A DNA stretch of 64,000 bases from Atrina japonica (lineage: Eukaryota > Mollusca > Bivalvia > Pterioida > Pinnidae), in the NCBI GenBank assembly GCA_030159075.1, contig BROG01000044.1, positions 2,033,001-2,097,000 of the forward strand, in the 5' to 3' direction. Every line of letters starts with the position of its first letter. The first letter of the stretch is position 1. Made by a program: the position numbers and the translations under genes. Positions 48,781-62,365 of this stretch are shown in pieces. The notes beneath the pieces were generated by a model that was given only the letters and a program-made list of their open reading frames with translations, was not told where the DNA came from and searched no databases.

Positions 48781-50288
48781 AATTGAAAAATATATGTATA
48801 AAGTAAGAGGGGAAATGGAAATATCTAATAGGAGGTGGCCTATATTGGAAACTGTATTTTCTTAACTCCATGATATTGCAGTTATGAGTACTCTGCAAAA
48901 AAGCATCTGTAAAATGGTGCTTCCATCATCCATTGTAATTAGTGATACTTCTGTTATTACTATTATTGATGTCTATATAGCTATAACTATATATTTCAAT
49001 ATACATAATTATAACTAAATGAATAATGTCAAAGTTGATTTCTTCATAAATGGCTGAGCCACAAAATAACTGCATGTATATTTTCAACACAGTACAATGC
49101 AGAAAATTCCTTGTTTGTATGTTCATTATAACTATAAATAAATCTGAATTTGAGTTTTATCACTGACAAAAATAAATAAATAAATACGAAGACTATTTCG
49201 AATACGACGTTTGGTACCATTACATTGTATATGAATTCGGACACGTTGAATCCTGATAAGCGGGTTTATCGTATGAACGTACTGATAAAAACAGATAGTA
49301 TTACTGTATACGTTCAGTAGTCATATCACCAGTATGTCAAATATCCTATTTAGTAGATGTTTCGAACTACAGTCCTTTCACACACAGTACATTGATTTTC
49401 TCTTTCTCGGCTCCATCCTGTCCAGTTGACGCGATTATCAGATAATTTAATTGCTTGGTACGGCGCTCTTATGGTGACATACGATACAGCACTTTTTTCT
49501 AAATTATGCGCACATATATGCGTATATTGTGCGCACATTTTAAGAAAGATTATATTATGCACATAGTTTAGTTATATTGCGCACACAGTTTATTTATATT
49601 GAGCCCACATAGTAAATGGAAAGTTGAGCACTCAAAATGACTAAACTGCATCCACAACATGTTGAAACCTAATCAGTACGCTTTAAACTCTATGCAAAAT
49701 ATAGTTAAACTGTAAATTTTGCACACAATAAAAGTAAATTGTGCGAACGACATAATAATTGCTCAATTGTGCACACATTATATCTAAACTGTACGTACAA
49801 TTTAGTAAAAAATACTATATCGTATGAAAACCATAGCAGTTCCGTACTTGGGTTCATAGTCGATACGGAAGTCACATACAAGTACATGTATTTGAATTTT
49901 ACGTAGTGTTAAAAATACAGTGGTTTTGAGATGCAGTGGGTATATTTGCAGGCGTCCGACCAAAATGTTCGGAATACAAACATTCCAAATCCTGCAAAAC
50001 AAATGTAAACCATATTAATAATTGACATATTTTCAATTTGACAATTTGATATTAAAGTTGAATTGTGTTTTAAATGTGAATTCTATTAAAAATTAGAACA
50101 TGAGTTGACAAACTCTAAAATAATTATCCTTTATTTAAGGGCGTTATTTATAGCATATTTTGATATACAAATTTCCACCCGAATTATCAAACGTTATGGA
50201 TAAATACTTTAAAGTGCTTAATAAAAATATCTTATTAAATCATTTGCAATACACAGTTCAGAAAACATTATCTTAAAAAAACAAAAAG

Positions 50289-50372
50289 CGTCACCGCCCG
50301 GATTCGAACCATAAATACATATCGACGGACAATTAACTATAGCCAGCGCCTTATCCGATTGAGTTATTACAT
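50289..50372 (-). mobile_element. tRNA-like sequence (SINE head or tRNA pseudogene)
   Basis: Reverse reading has a good B box (ggttcgaatccgggcgg) and a weak A box (taactcaatcggataaggc). The ends do not pair as an acceptor stem, so a working tRNA gene is unlikely. Confidence -1.
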
Positions 50373-51454
50373 AACACACTGAAATTCGGTCAAAAACATT
50401 GTACAGATACATAAGTCTATATCTAGATCCTGAAATATGTCAATGATATAGTATCAGTGGATACGAAATTCAATTTCCATTTGCATTTGATAGATGTTAT
50501 CTTATGTAAAATTAGCACACTCCTGTTTGTGTAAACAGTGTTTGCTTGTTTACGCAATGTGATTATTGGCGATGGACCGGCAAGGTAATAATGCATGATC
50601 AGCGGTCGTAGTTCAGACTTTGATCAGGAACCCTAATCCTAACCCTGTTTTTCTTTTTTACATTTGATAGATCTGCCGTCATGTTTTAGGCCATGTGTCA
50701 ATATCTTGTAATATTTTAACACAGATATAGATATAGAGTCTACTTTTGATATGCATTTCAATCCAAGCGAGATTAGATACAGAGACTAAACTACACATAT
50801 GTTTCTATCCGTATCATCAGATTGCACGAGATCGTTGTAGAGTGAGGATTCAACGAGAGCGTAGCAGTCTTGTTTTTATTACATGTCCCTTATTTATCTA
50901 TATGTATACACAAATTTAAAATTTATTCCTCTTTTAACGACACCATCAAATATTTTGGATTACATGAATGCCATTTAGAAAAGTAGCTCCGGCGAAGTTT
51001 TCGTATCCAACTATGTGCAATACGACAGTAAAATTAGAATTGATGACTAATGTATCGCCGGCACAGGTGTTCGTAGTACTGGATGCAATCTAATAGTAAC
51101 AAAAGATCCAGATCTAAATGAAATCGATTTAATCGTTCTATAACATTTTGATTATTCTTCAACTTACATGTGGCTTAACAACACAGATCACCGACTTTGA
51201 GCATTTTTTTGTGATATTCGTCCGAGTTTTCATTTACATGAAGATTTATAGATCTATTGGTTTTAATTAAATATTAGCCGACATCACCCAATGCTACGAG
51301 CGCCCGTGATCGCCGGGTTAATCTATTGGATTGGTCACTTATAAATAACCATTTCCTGTTATGATTGAAACACCAGATTGAGAAGTTTTTATCCTCATTT
51401 AACAAACTGTACACATCACTACATGTGTACACACTCCGCATGTCTTTAAACTTT

Positions 51455-51752
51455 AAAGTTGGCTTTTCCAACTTTTTTCTTGGAGTTTCTAACTTTCCTC
51501 TTGGAATTTCCAACTTATAAGTATAATTTTCCAACTTTGTTCTTGGAATTTCCAACTTTTTTCCTCGTTTTGCCAACATTAAAGTTGGCTTTTCCAACTT
51601 TTGTTTTGGAATTTCCAACTTTTTTCTTGGCTTTTCCAACTTTTTTGCCTGGGATTTCCAACTTTAAAATTGCCTTTTCCAACTCTTTTCTTGGATTTTC
51701 CAACTTTTTTCTTGTCTTTTCCAACTTTATTCTTAGCTTTTCCAACTTTGTT
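51455..51752. repeat. 21 bp minisatellite
   Basis: About 14 units of the type ttccaacttttttcttggaa. Because the period is a multiple of three and lacks stops, several frames stay open on both strands. No gene is called. Confidence -1.
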
Positions 51753-54700
51753 GCAGTTAAATCTTAGGCATTCCTATCAAAAAAATATATATCTGTATGC
51801 ATTACATAGAAAAACAATGGAGCATTCAGCTTATGTCTGCTGAATTTATCTTTGTTTTCAGAGTTATTTAGTTTGACAATGGAATATATTTTTTATGCCT
51901 TGTAAAATCATGATAAAAAGATTCCGGGGGAGAATGTCCCTAACATTTATTTCATATGCATTATATTAGCCGAGATAATCTTCTTTTGAGATGTATAATT
52001 AATGTGACATATTAGCAATTGGAGGCTTAGTTTCATTTCTGGATGCTGATAAAACCATTGAAAGATACGTGTTAATTAATCTAATGCGCAGTAACAAAGT
52101 TTTGAATTAGTATGAATTTATGTTAATCCTTTGAACATATGTAGGTCTGCCACTACGTTATACTACAATCTTGACCGTAAAGGCAAAGAAACTTAAAAAA
52201 AGTTGTCCCTTAAAAAGATTAAAAATAAATATTCTATCTTGTGACGTATTGACTTAACAAGATTTGCAATGCTGTCCCGAAAAAGTTGTTCCCTGAAGTT
52301 ATACAAGGCTTTTAGCAATATAAAACTCAAGAACCATATAAGGCGATCGGCCATAGTAGCTATTCGGGGTCAATATTATACGTAGAAAATGTCAAATATC
52401 TTGAAAATTATTGAATTATCTACGTTGAAGCAACTTGTTTTCTTGTTCCTTGTTCCGAGACAACGTACATATTCCTGATGGCATACTCGACCCAAACATT
52501 CCTTGGGACATTTCGGCCCAAACATTTCTTAAGGGCCAAGCGTTATGAGATCCTATTCCCAACCATGTTTTATTGTTATGTTGTCACCTGAGCTAAGACT
52601 CAACTGATCCGAAGATTGTCCTGTGTTTTCAGTCTTGCTTAGGTGAGCATTTAAGCACATGGCCACATTATTAATATGAAGGCAACTTTACCAAGCATCA
52701 AAATAGTTTGTGAATCAATGACGAGAATGTAATATTAAATACTTTACCACGATTAGCATCAATTAGAAAAATACCTTTTCACGAGGAAAATCAATAATAA
52801 TTTTTAAATAATTAGATTATTTCCGTTTAGAGAAACTATTAACCGGTATTAATTGATAAACATAAAAAATTTAAGTTATAAAGTTATATTTTTAATTCAT
52901 ATAAGGGTTTTGGGAATAAATTTTTCTCTGTGAGCATATGTGTACCTATCCCCCCCCCCTCTCTCTCTCACTGTTTTCACTTTAGTATAAAATTTCGACA
53001 AATATATACGATAAAATGTTTTGAATCAACAAGGGAAACAAAAATATCCCAAACCAATTTTGGTGACAAAATATGAATCAATATTCTGTTTCTTATATAA
53101 ACTGAATTCAATCATTTTACAATACTTGCAGTTTATATGCTTTTTATGCACAGTTACATAAACAAACCGATTTTCTAAAATTTGCGTTCGTATTCGAATT
53201 GAAATTTGAGTTGAAAACATTATGTTAGTCTAATTTGTTTTTTCCAACAGTTTGTACTTCAAATATGTGAAAAGTAATCAACAAAAATTGACAAAATGTA
53301 TGTGTTAATTTTAGAATAAAATGTATATGGTACGTTTAAATAATGGAATGATCTTGAAATTTTAGATAGACGAACAAGTACCCAAGTAATTAAATAAGAT
53401 TGACAATGGTAAAAAGAAAACAGTTGAAATATAGATCCTGATTGTTTTATATCTCTTCGTACTTGTCAGAGCAATAAATCAATGTATTATGTTACTCAAG
53501 ATCACATACTAGAGGACATACAGTTGTGTTCCATAAGAATATTAAGCATCTGTGTAAGGTTACTTTTGTTTTTATGTTATTAATACATTGTAAATCGTGC
53601 TAAAGTAGTGACATACATGTGTGAGTGTTTATTTTAAAATTGATAAAGATAGATTTAAGGAATTAATTACTTTGATTGTTCATACAGTCTACCAACGGAG
53701 TGCAAAAAAGTTACATGTATTGGAATTATCTAATCACCGGGGCGTCTCCACTGGACTGATATAGATAACTATTGTTTGCTTAACAGTAGAACTGATATTA
53801 CATTCCATCTTCCTCCTTGACTTTTGTCGTGTTTCTTACACTAGTTCCATTATTTTGACCTTGGGACATACGAGCGGGAAAATATAGATCTTTGAAGTAG
53901 TCTGCTTACATAACATATAATTCATATTAATTCTATAATAGGTAGTTTCAGAAATCAACGTTTAACTGCGCCAAAATCCAGTTGATGTTAAAAAACACAA
54001 ATATGAAAAACCAAAACCTCATTAATGAATTCAATCAGTTAAACATATTTATCCAATAAATGCAAGTTTCGAGACAAACAAATTTTAACTGGAAAAGAGA
54101 GCTTAAGTCATCAATGTGATTTGGAGTGCCATATTTCTTCTTTAGCTTCCAAAGAACTGACTATCATTGTCATCTATCACAGGGATATTTTGTACTCCCA
54201 AAGATCCTGGAATTGATTGTTCTACCTGCTCAGGTGATGTCATATTTGGTTTACAAAGCGTCTTAAGTTTCTTTGTTTTGGATGGATTTGGGTTTTGATT
54301 TTTTTCGACAGTAGTTTTAACTCCCCAAAATATTTTAACTACTTGTACTCTGATTTCTGTAATACCAGGAGTTCCTGTGACAATTTTGTGTATAGACTTC
54401 TCTGTGTTTTGAAAGGAAGGATAAATACGAATTTTAATTTCTTGGAATCTTCTACCATATCGTGTTGTTCATTTGGTACTACATTAATTAAAGGTTCTTA
54501 GGCTCTTGACTGACATAGTTTCGGACAGTAGTAATAATAGCTCATTCTTCTCTCTATGCTTCTCTGAGAACTGTTTAGCTTCATTAGACTACATATGAGT
54601 GAAAGATTCTTGAATGGGACGTAAAACAATAACAATAACAAGCTTGACTAGAGATGAATAACGGATAATTATCAATACTGTAGTATCCCAGCTTACCGGA

Positions 54701-55314
54701 ATGCATGGGTATAAAGAGCAGATGTGTGAGCTTTGCACTGTAAAAATCAAACAGAAATAACAGGATTTTCATTAGACTGTTCAATGGAAATTCTGTTATT
54801 TCTTTGGAGAAAGGCCCAGAGCAACCAATATCCGGCGACTACAGGATGTGGCTGGTGTGGGGACGCGGAACACAGATAAATTTAGAGAAATGTGAGATAT
54901 TGCCCAACATACAATAAAAGAAGATGTTTTTCTGTTTAAATGTTCTCTCAAATATTTGTTAAATATTCCTGAATTTGACTGAGTTACAGATACATGTACA
55001 TCTGTGCCTTTGCTGTTTCTATTCCAAGAGCTCTCGTCTCATTCACAATCTAGGCAATACAAGATACGTTAGGGCATTCCGATATTCTATAACAGTCTTG
55101 ATCAACGAGGTTTCTGATATGTTACAATGGATGGAATACAATCATCATCTTAAATATAACTGTATCCTCCTCTCATCAACATCAATCGTGTACTTGTCGT
55201 TCTTGTCAGGTATGTTTCAATTCATCGAAACAGTTATTTTTTCAACAGTATGCGATAAGAGATCTTTAAAAAGGTCTTACACAACCAATTTTTCATTGTT
55301 TTATTGACCTAGGT

Positions 55315-55960
55315 ACAGATGGATGTAGATCGTCTAGCTAAACATTTGAATTTTTCATTATTTTAAACTTGCTATATAGTCCTTACATCGAGTGTAGAAG
55401 GAGCCGGCATGGCTCAGTCTGTAGGGCCTCGTCTCTTGATCGTAAGGTAGTGAGTTCGAATCCAGCCGGCGACAGGTCCCTGTCCTTCGGTTGAGACAGT
55501 AAAAACCGAGGTCCCGTGCCACAGAGGTGTCGGCACGTTAAAGAAACCTCACTGCCGAGCATAGGCCAAAATTTAAAGCCCCTCAACGGCATTTGGTGAC
55601 GTCTCCATATGAGTGAAAGATTCTTGAGTGGGACGTTAAACAACAACAAACAAAACAAACATCGAATATAGAGATGAAAGTTGATTGTCTAGCTAAAAAT
55701 TTGAATTTTTCATTATTATGCTTGCCATATAGTCCTTACATCGAATGTCGGAATGAATGTTGATTGTCTAGCTAGACATTTGAATTTTTCATTATTATGT
55801 TTTCCATATAGTCCTTACATCGAATGTAGAGATGGATGTTGAATGTCAAGCTAGACATTGGCAATTTCCATTATTTTGTTGACCAGAAGGTCCTATAATC
55901 GAATGTAGAGATTAATGTTTATTGTCTAGCTAGACACTGAATGTCGATTGTCGATTGATG
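55315..55960. repeat. ~85 bp tandem repeat, about five units, split by a SINE
   Basis: Units carry tgattgtctagctagacatt and catatagtccttacatcgaa. The first unit is left of the SINE at 55401, the rest to the right. Later units are more diverged. Confidence -1.
55401..55658 (+). mobile_element. tRNA-derived SINE, copy 3
   Basis: Starts gagccggcatggctcagtct, with B box gagttcgaatcc, and ends in caacaacaaacaaaac. It has landed inside a tandem repeat of about 85 bp; the flanks acatcgagtgtaga and acatcgaatataga may be its target duplication or two repeat units. Confidence -1.
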
Positions 55961-57234
55961 ATGGCTTTGCCAACTGTCTTCGGCGCAAATATTTTTATGT
56001 TTTATCCAATACTGATAATAATGATAATGATAGTAGTGATGATGACGACGACGACGACGACGATGATGATAATAACGATGAGTTCATATAACTTCCGGTA
56101 TATAAGGAAATAATTTTTATAAAATTGTTTGAGTTAGTATATTAACAATTAATCGTATATTCGAAATTGCAGCAGTTTACATTAATTAATGCTGCATGTG
56201 CTTGTCAGAAATAAGTAATATTCTGCATGTCAAATTGTAAGACAGTCGCGACATACATATTCAGAAAAGTTCATTGATACAATAGGAACAAGCTAATGTC
56301 CAAATTAAAGGGACATTCTTTACACGTTTTAATCATTATGACTGTGTGTAGATATGAGTGTCATGCAATTTGATATTCAAAAGCCAAGTAAATGACACGA
56401 TTTCAAACTATTTTATCGTTGGTAATTTTAACTCTGTTAGTGCTGTGACAAGATAGGTATCGAACCCTGAACATAAATCTATCGATATATTTTACAATCA
56501 CAATACATTTATTTAACCTGAGCTGTTTCACTTTTGTGTCTTCGAAATAACATGTACTTACGCAATATGTATACAGTTACACGATAACGACAAATTTAAG
56601 TTAATTTTAAAATGTGGCAAAAACAATAACACGAATTATTTTGAATGATAACTACAATGTTAAACAGATAACGTTAGAATTAAGGTCAAGTACAAGAACT
56701 ACCAATTAGAATTCTGATATTATTCAACATAAATTACATGCATTCATATCTTTTGGATGTTCTTAGTACAATATTCCTTATCATGTATAAACTTTACACA
56801 GCCATGAAATTCTTATGTGCTTCAAAATTAGTTAAAACCGATAATAAAAAAAAGTCTGCAAACAATTAATCTGAACGAAAATTTGTTTATCGAACCTTGG
56901 CATACGGCACCACAGACGTTAAATTGACAGCTTAACTTTTGTTAGTTTTGTTTGATTGTTGGTTTACATTTTAACCAATAATCTTTCACTTTTATGGAGA
57001 TATCACCAACTTTAAGTGAAGTGTCACGAATTGTGACCTGTGCTATGAACTGAAGCCAATGCAGTGAGGATTCTTTTTTACGTTTTTTTGTATCAATATT
57101 CTTTTGACATCTGCTTATCCGAAACCGTTCAAACCGTAAACATCATTTCATATACAGGGACGCGCCACTTAGTTATGCGTTTTTGCTAAAAGCATCTGGT
57201 GATTCTCGTTTGAAGTCAACACATTGCTGGACTG

Positions 57235-57492
57235 TAGACTGGTAGACTGTATAGAGTGATCACTTACAACTGGGTAGACTTATTGAATGGTCAGTTACAA
57301 CAGGGTAGACTGATAGAATGGTCACTTACAACATGAAGGACTGTATAGAATGGTCAGTTACAAGAAGATAGCTTATAGAACGGTCACTTACAACAGGGTA
57401 GATTGTATAGAATGGTCACTTACAACAGAGTAGATTGTATAGAATGGTCACTTTCAACAGGGTAGACTGTATAGAATGGTCACTTACAACTC
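57235..57492. repeat. ~36 bp tandem repeat upstream of the second chitinase locus
   Basis: About seven imperfect units of gtagactgtatagaatggtc followed by acttacaacag. The block ends about 335 bp before the ATG at 57828. Confidence -1.
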
Positions 57493-59393
57493 TTTATCCC
57501 GATTGGACGAATTTTTGACAAATCTGATTGTTTATGCTAATAAACGAAAGTGACCAACTATGCCAGTTAAACATTTTGGAATGTTGTTTTTGTTGTCAAG
57601 CGCGATCATAGTAATGACACAACATTGTCGTGTTCCCAGGAAAATCAGAAATGCAAGTTATGACACTTTGAGAAGTACTAGTAAGTGATTTTACTCGTAT
57701 TCAGTTTACCACCACAAATTCAATCAAGCAGACTAATACCATATATTGTATCATCTCCATTAGCTAAACATTTGTATGCGCATTTTTGGTAATATTTACA
57801 ATGCATTTCTCTATCGGTTATTTTTAGATGATGTGGATACCACTGGTCCTGTTATTAGTTCTTTGCCGTGACGGTAAGTTTGGTATTGGTGGATTAAACA
57901 CGAGTACAAGGAGCAAATTGTTCAGAATCTTACGTATTTTATGAAAACAATATTGCCTTTGACCAACGGAAGGTTGATACAGCATTTTTTGCAGGAGTGA
58001 TACGCCTATTTAATTGAACAAAATTGAATGTGACTTACCATGGTGCATAATCGCAATCATTTATCCAGAAATGAAAAAAACAAATATATTCGGGTTTTGG
58101 AATACAACAGATAATGTTATAAACGAAAGAAAATACAAACAAATTAATATATCGATTTGAATGTTTTGAATGTTTCTACACGGCGAAAAGTTTTTGTGTT
58201 TATGCATTTCTTTTTTCTTTAAAATCCAATTCACAACTTATTTGACTAATCAAGTGATTCAATATTTCAACAGTGAGTATGGCGTACAGACGTGTCTGTT
58301 ACTATGACAACCAATTGCAGCCTTCATACATATCTGGACAAACGCAATATGTAGCACAAAACATGGAACCGTTTCTATGTACGAATATTATGTTCAAGCA
58401 AGGAAAGGTAACCGTGAACGATATGCAAATGGACTTACAGAACAAGGCATTACCTAGAGGTATACTTGATAATTTCGTAAAATATAACTTAATCTGTGTT
58501 GTTAATATCTCAGTCAGCTACATTAGCGGAGGAAAGTGTATACAGTAAATTCCATATAGCCTGGTGGGTTGAAGTCTGGTAAAGCCTTCCTTGACCTGGA
58601 TGAGTTTAAACTTTAGTTAATGATAAGAATTTTTACTGGTAAGGGTAGTTGTTCCTAATTGCCATAATACGTACAAAAAGTGCAGCCTTTCCCGTGAAGC
58701 CTGCCATAATCGAAAGTGAATAGATTCATCTGTATGATAATCAAAAGGTTACTCCGCCCTGCTATCTTATGAGAACAGGACAATACCACCAGACGAATAT
58801 GTTATATATACTGGTGGAAACAGAATTAAAATATTTTGACTTCTTCTTATCTTCTGCAATATGTTTGTACTACAGGTCACTATGCCAGGATTATGAAGCT
58901 AAAAACGGTTAATCCAAACTTAAAGGTATCTTTCGTGATTGAAGGATGGACTACCGACTCTGTTTCGTCTGAGGTTAAAGGCACAGCTAATATAACGAAA
59001 TTGGCAAGACATTCGCAATTATGGTTTTGATGGTCTAGATCTTGTATGGGAATATACGAAATCTACGCCTAATTAAAATTATCCCGAATAAAATATATAA
59101 TATATATATTGAATAGACACATCGTATTTTAGATATGAAACTTGATCAAAACTGGAGGTTGGTCGAGAGAATGGAGTGAAGAACACAAAGCCCCTTATGC
59201 TCACAGTAGTAATCAGTGGGTAGGGTATGACGATTTAGAGAGCTTCCAGATAAAGGTGAGTCCATAAAATATCATATTGGACTTTTAACTGCATTTCAAT
59301 TCCTTCGTTTTTATCAGAGTTTATATTTTCAATGCCATAAGTTACATTAAATTTTGATGAATGAAATCTAAATTTTTGAATTTTGTTTCTCAG

Positions 59394-59577
59394 GGAAATT
59401 ACATAAAGTCTATGGGTCTAGGCGGTGCATTGGTGTGGTCAATATTTCACGACGATATTACCGGTGGTTGTGGTAATGGTGTGTTTCCATTACTAGCATC
59501 GTTAAAGCAAACTCTAGACTCTAAATCACAAAGACATAGAAGAAAACGTAGTACATGTAACACTGCTTCTTGTAGCC
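59394..59577 (+). CDS. E7-like exon of the second locus with a basic RRKR site
   Basis: Open 184 nt exon, phase 0 to 1, coding GNYIKSMGLGGALVWSIFHD and then DITGGCGNGVFPLL, the end of a GH18 domain. The WSIDQDD of the giant gene is WSIFHDD here. The linker contains HRRKRS, a match to the furin consensus, absent from the other linkers. It ends TGTAGCC|gtaag, like the Cys-Gly exon ends of the giant gene but with Ser for Gly. Confidence -1.
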
Positions 59578-59853
59578 GTAAGTGATACGTACAATTTTAT
59601 AACTACTGTCATATCCACGATGATTATCAGTTGAGGTCTGATATTATTTATATCAGATGAATTATATGAAGATTAACGCACAATAGTAGAGATCCTAAAA
59701 ATACCAATAGATTCATTTAAAGGTGTTTGCGGATCGCGATATACATACATATTTTGGATTAAACAGCTTGGCACTGCATATCCCTATGGATGTAACGATA
59801 ATATCCAAAGTGTAGGCAATCTATCAAGCCCACTGTGTAATGGTGTTAATGTG

Positions 59854-62116
59854 ATGGAACTTTTTAATTCTAACGTAAGACGTAAACGAAGTCACAGACA
59901 TCGTTCGTACAACCGACCCTACATACATGATGTCACTTTTTCATCTCTTTTACCTTACGTTAACAAAAAATTGGGTCTTCATCACATTCGCAGCAAACTT
60001 TATTCTGTTCCTTTTACAAATCTCAATAAACTTTTTCAAGAAGCAAGAATGAATCCCTACACGGATTCTTCAACCCCAGAATACATACTGAACTCCATTA
60101 TAATGGACATCGCTTATCACAAACTGTTTAAGCCTGCACGCGTTACATACGATGACTGTTCTGAACAGAAACGTCTTTTCTTTAAACTTAAATTCACAAA
60201 TAAAGGCATAGACGCTTTAAACATTGGCAATGTTCTAAATCACAAAAAAGTTCAGTCCTGTATTCCACCATATTTTAAACTGAAGACCACGCCTTGCATT
60301 TCATATAGCTATACACCTAGCATCGCATCCCAGTTATTCAATTACAAACAGGTTTTGCAGTGCCTAGACATCAACCATCTTCTACACAACACTGTCACAT
60401 GTTCATGTGCTTCATCTCCTTTCAAATACAATACTATCGGGCATGTCATTACGGTGACGTTTCTATTGTTGAAAATGAAAGCCTCAAAAATCTTATTTTA
60501 AGGGGCCATAAATACCGGGAAGCCCGTTCCTTTAATTGGCGTCAGAATTTCAGTTTAGTTATGGATTCTGTCGAAGATTATGCCAGACGATGGGCCAAAC
60601 ATGAAGACGTAAAACCAGACACTTTGTCTGAATGGCTGAAAGCCATACGATGGTTGATAAAATCTCGTATTCGAAAACTGAAAGGGACTATGAAAACACG
60701 TTATCCCTCTGTATTTAATGATCCAGAAGTAGTAACTGAACTGGATAGGTTACATGACCAATATGTACTGGTACCAGCAGACAAAGCCTCAAATAATATA
60801 GTTTTTATTTGTAAGGCACATTACTATAATTGTTTATTAGAATAACTTGGGTTTAATACGAATTCTGGAAATCCTACATACACATGTAGCTCACTTTCAA
60901 AGGACGAGATCCTTCAAAATCACGTGTCCGTATTACGCTCATTTGATATACCTACAACGGATACCGATTTCGAGCTACCACATTTATACTGGATACCTAA
61001 ACTTCATAAAACCCCATATAAACAAAGATACATAGCAGGATCCAGCAAATGTTCTACCAAACCTTTATCTTTACTCCTTACCAAGATATTGACAGCCATT
61101 AAGGAGAAACTTCAACAATACTGTACAGTTGCTTATTCAAGAAGCGGTGTAAATCAGATGTGGATACTTAAAAATTCTAAACAGCTTTTAGAAAATTTGA
61201 AGACACAAAATTTTTCTCGAATTCACAGTATCAAAACTTATGACTTCTCTACTCTTTACACTACTATTCCACATAAAAAATTAGAAGAAAAACTTTTCAG
61301 CATCATAGACAACTGCTTTTTCACTAAAGGTGGTACCCGAAAATTTAAATATCTAGTGATTGGCTATCAGGATACTTATTTCGTCAAACACCACTCTGAT
61401 TCTACACATAAATATACTGAAGTTGATATAAAAAACATGCTGGAATTTCTAATAGACAATATATTTGTAATGTTCGGAGACGTGGTCTTTCAACAAACTA
61501 TCGGCATTCCTATGGGAACCAATTGTGCTCCTTTATTGGCCGACCTGTTCCTTTATTCATACGAAGCAGACTTCATTCAGAAACTGCTGACTCAAAAGAA
61601 GAAAAAGTTAGCGGTGTCCTTTAATTTGACATTTAGATATATCGACGACGTTTTGTCAATTAATAATGACAATTTTCATACATATGTCAATGCGATATAT
61701 CCCAGCGAACTAGAAATTAAAGATACAACAGAATCAAGCACACACGCTTCATACTTAGACATTTTACTTAAAATAAACACAGACAGGAAATTAGCAACTA
61801 AGCTATACGATAAACGCGACGATTTCGGCTTTCCCATCGTAAATTTTCCACATTTAAGTAGTAATATCCCTCAGTCACCCCCGCATATGGAGTTTATATT
61901 TCACAAATGATCCGATATGCCAGGGCGTGCACAACATATGAAGATTTCATATACAGAGGTAAACTACTCACTGACAAATTATTGACACAGGGATATCGAA
62001 AACCGCGTTTAATATCAACGTTCCGCAAATTTTACGGTCGGTATAATAGTCTTGTTTGCGAGTACTCTGTTTCACTAAGTGAAATGTTGAGTTGCCTTTT
62101 CGTTGGCGGTTGTTGA
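59854..62116 (+). mobile_element. Penelope-like retroelement, near-complete reverse transcriptase with frame breaks
   Basis: Open reading pieces join into a reverse transcriptase of the Penelope-like type. N-terminal part 59854-60445; middle 60445-61877 with VLVPADKASNNIV, IPKLHK, YDFSTLYTTIP, GIPMGTNCAPLLAD and the catalytic FRYIDDVLSINN; C-terminal part to 62116 with MIRYARACTTYEDF. Breaks: a 1-nt loss near 60445, an in-frame TAA at 60843-60845 and a 1-nt gain in a C run near 61877. No GIY-YIG endonuclease domain is visible on either side. The element lies in the sense direction in the last intron of the second chitinase locus. Confidence -1.
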
Positions 62117-62334
62117 GACGTCTGTACCATATGTGACGAGGATACACTCCTCACTTGTTTCGTTGGACTTGACTGTGGACTCACGGCGGGTGTGACCGGT
62201 CGACAGGGGATGCTTACTCCTCCATGGCACCTGATCCCACCTCTTGGTTTCCAGAGGTCCGTGTTTGTCCATTTTTACCGGATTTGTATCTGTGTCCTGG
62301 ACATTCTATTGATTTATACTTTGGTATCTGAAAT

Positions 62335-62335
<1 letters not shown>
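62117..62335 (+). mobile_element. 3' non-coding tail of the Penelope-like element
   Basis: About 220 bp shared almost base for base, in reverse, with 10545-10754. It includes the motif gtgtgaccggtcgacagggg. Identity between the copies ends at about 62333, just before a short TA repeat, which marks the element's 3' end. Confidence -1.

Positions 62336-62365
<30 letters not shown>

Larger units (their letters stand above)
49000..55300. other. Intergenic stretch between the two chitinase loci
   Basis: Contains the tRNA-like piece at 50289, the 21 bp minisatellite, a degenerate block with gtgcacac-like motifs at 49500-49800 and otherwise nothing I can name. Confidence -1.

Noticed and set aside
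49490..49800. Degenerate gtgcacac/taaact motif block
   Set aside because: Too irregular to call a tandem repeat or a regulatory array.
50289..50372. Functional tRNA gene on the reverse strand
   Set aside because: The B box is good, but the ends do not form an acceptor stem and the A box is weak.
54230..54490. Possible reverse-strand coding remnant (VVPNEQHDMVEDSKKLKF)
   Set aside because: A short open stretch with stops soon after and no family I can name.
57235..57492. CRISPR-like direct repeats
   Set aside because: Units are contiguous and imperfect with no spacers, in an animal genome.
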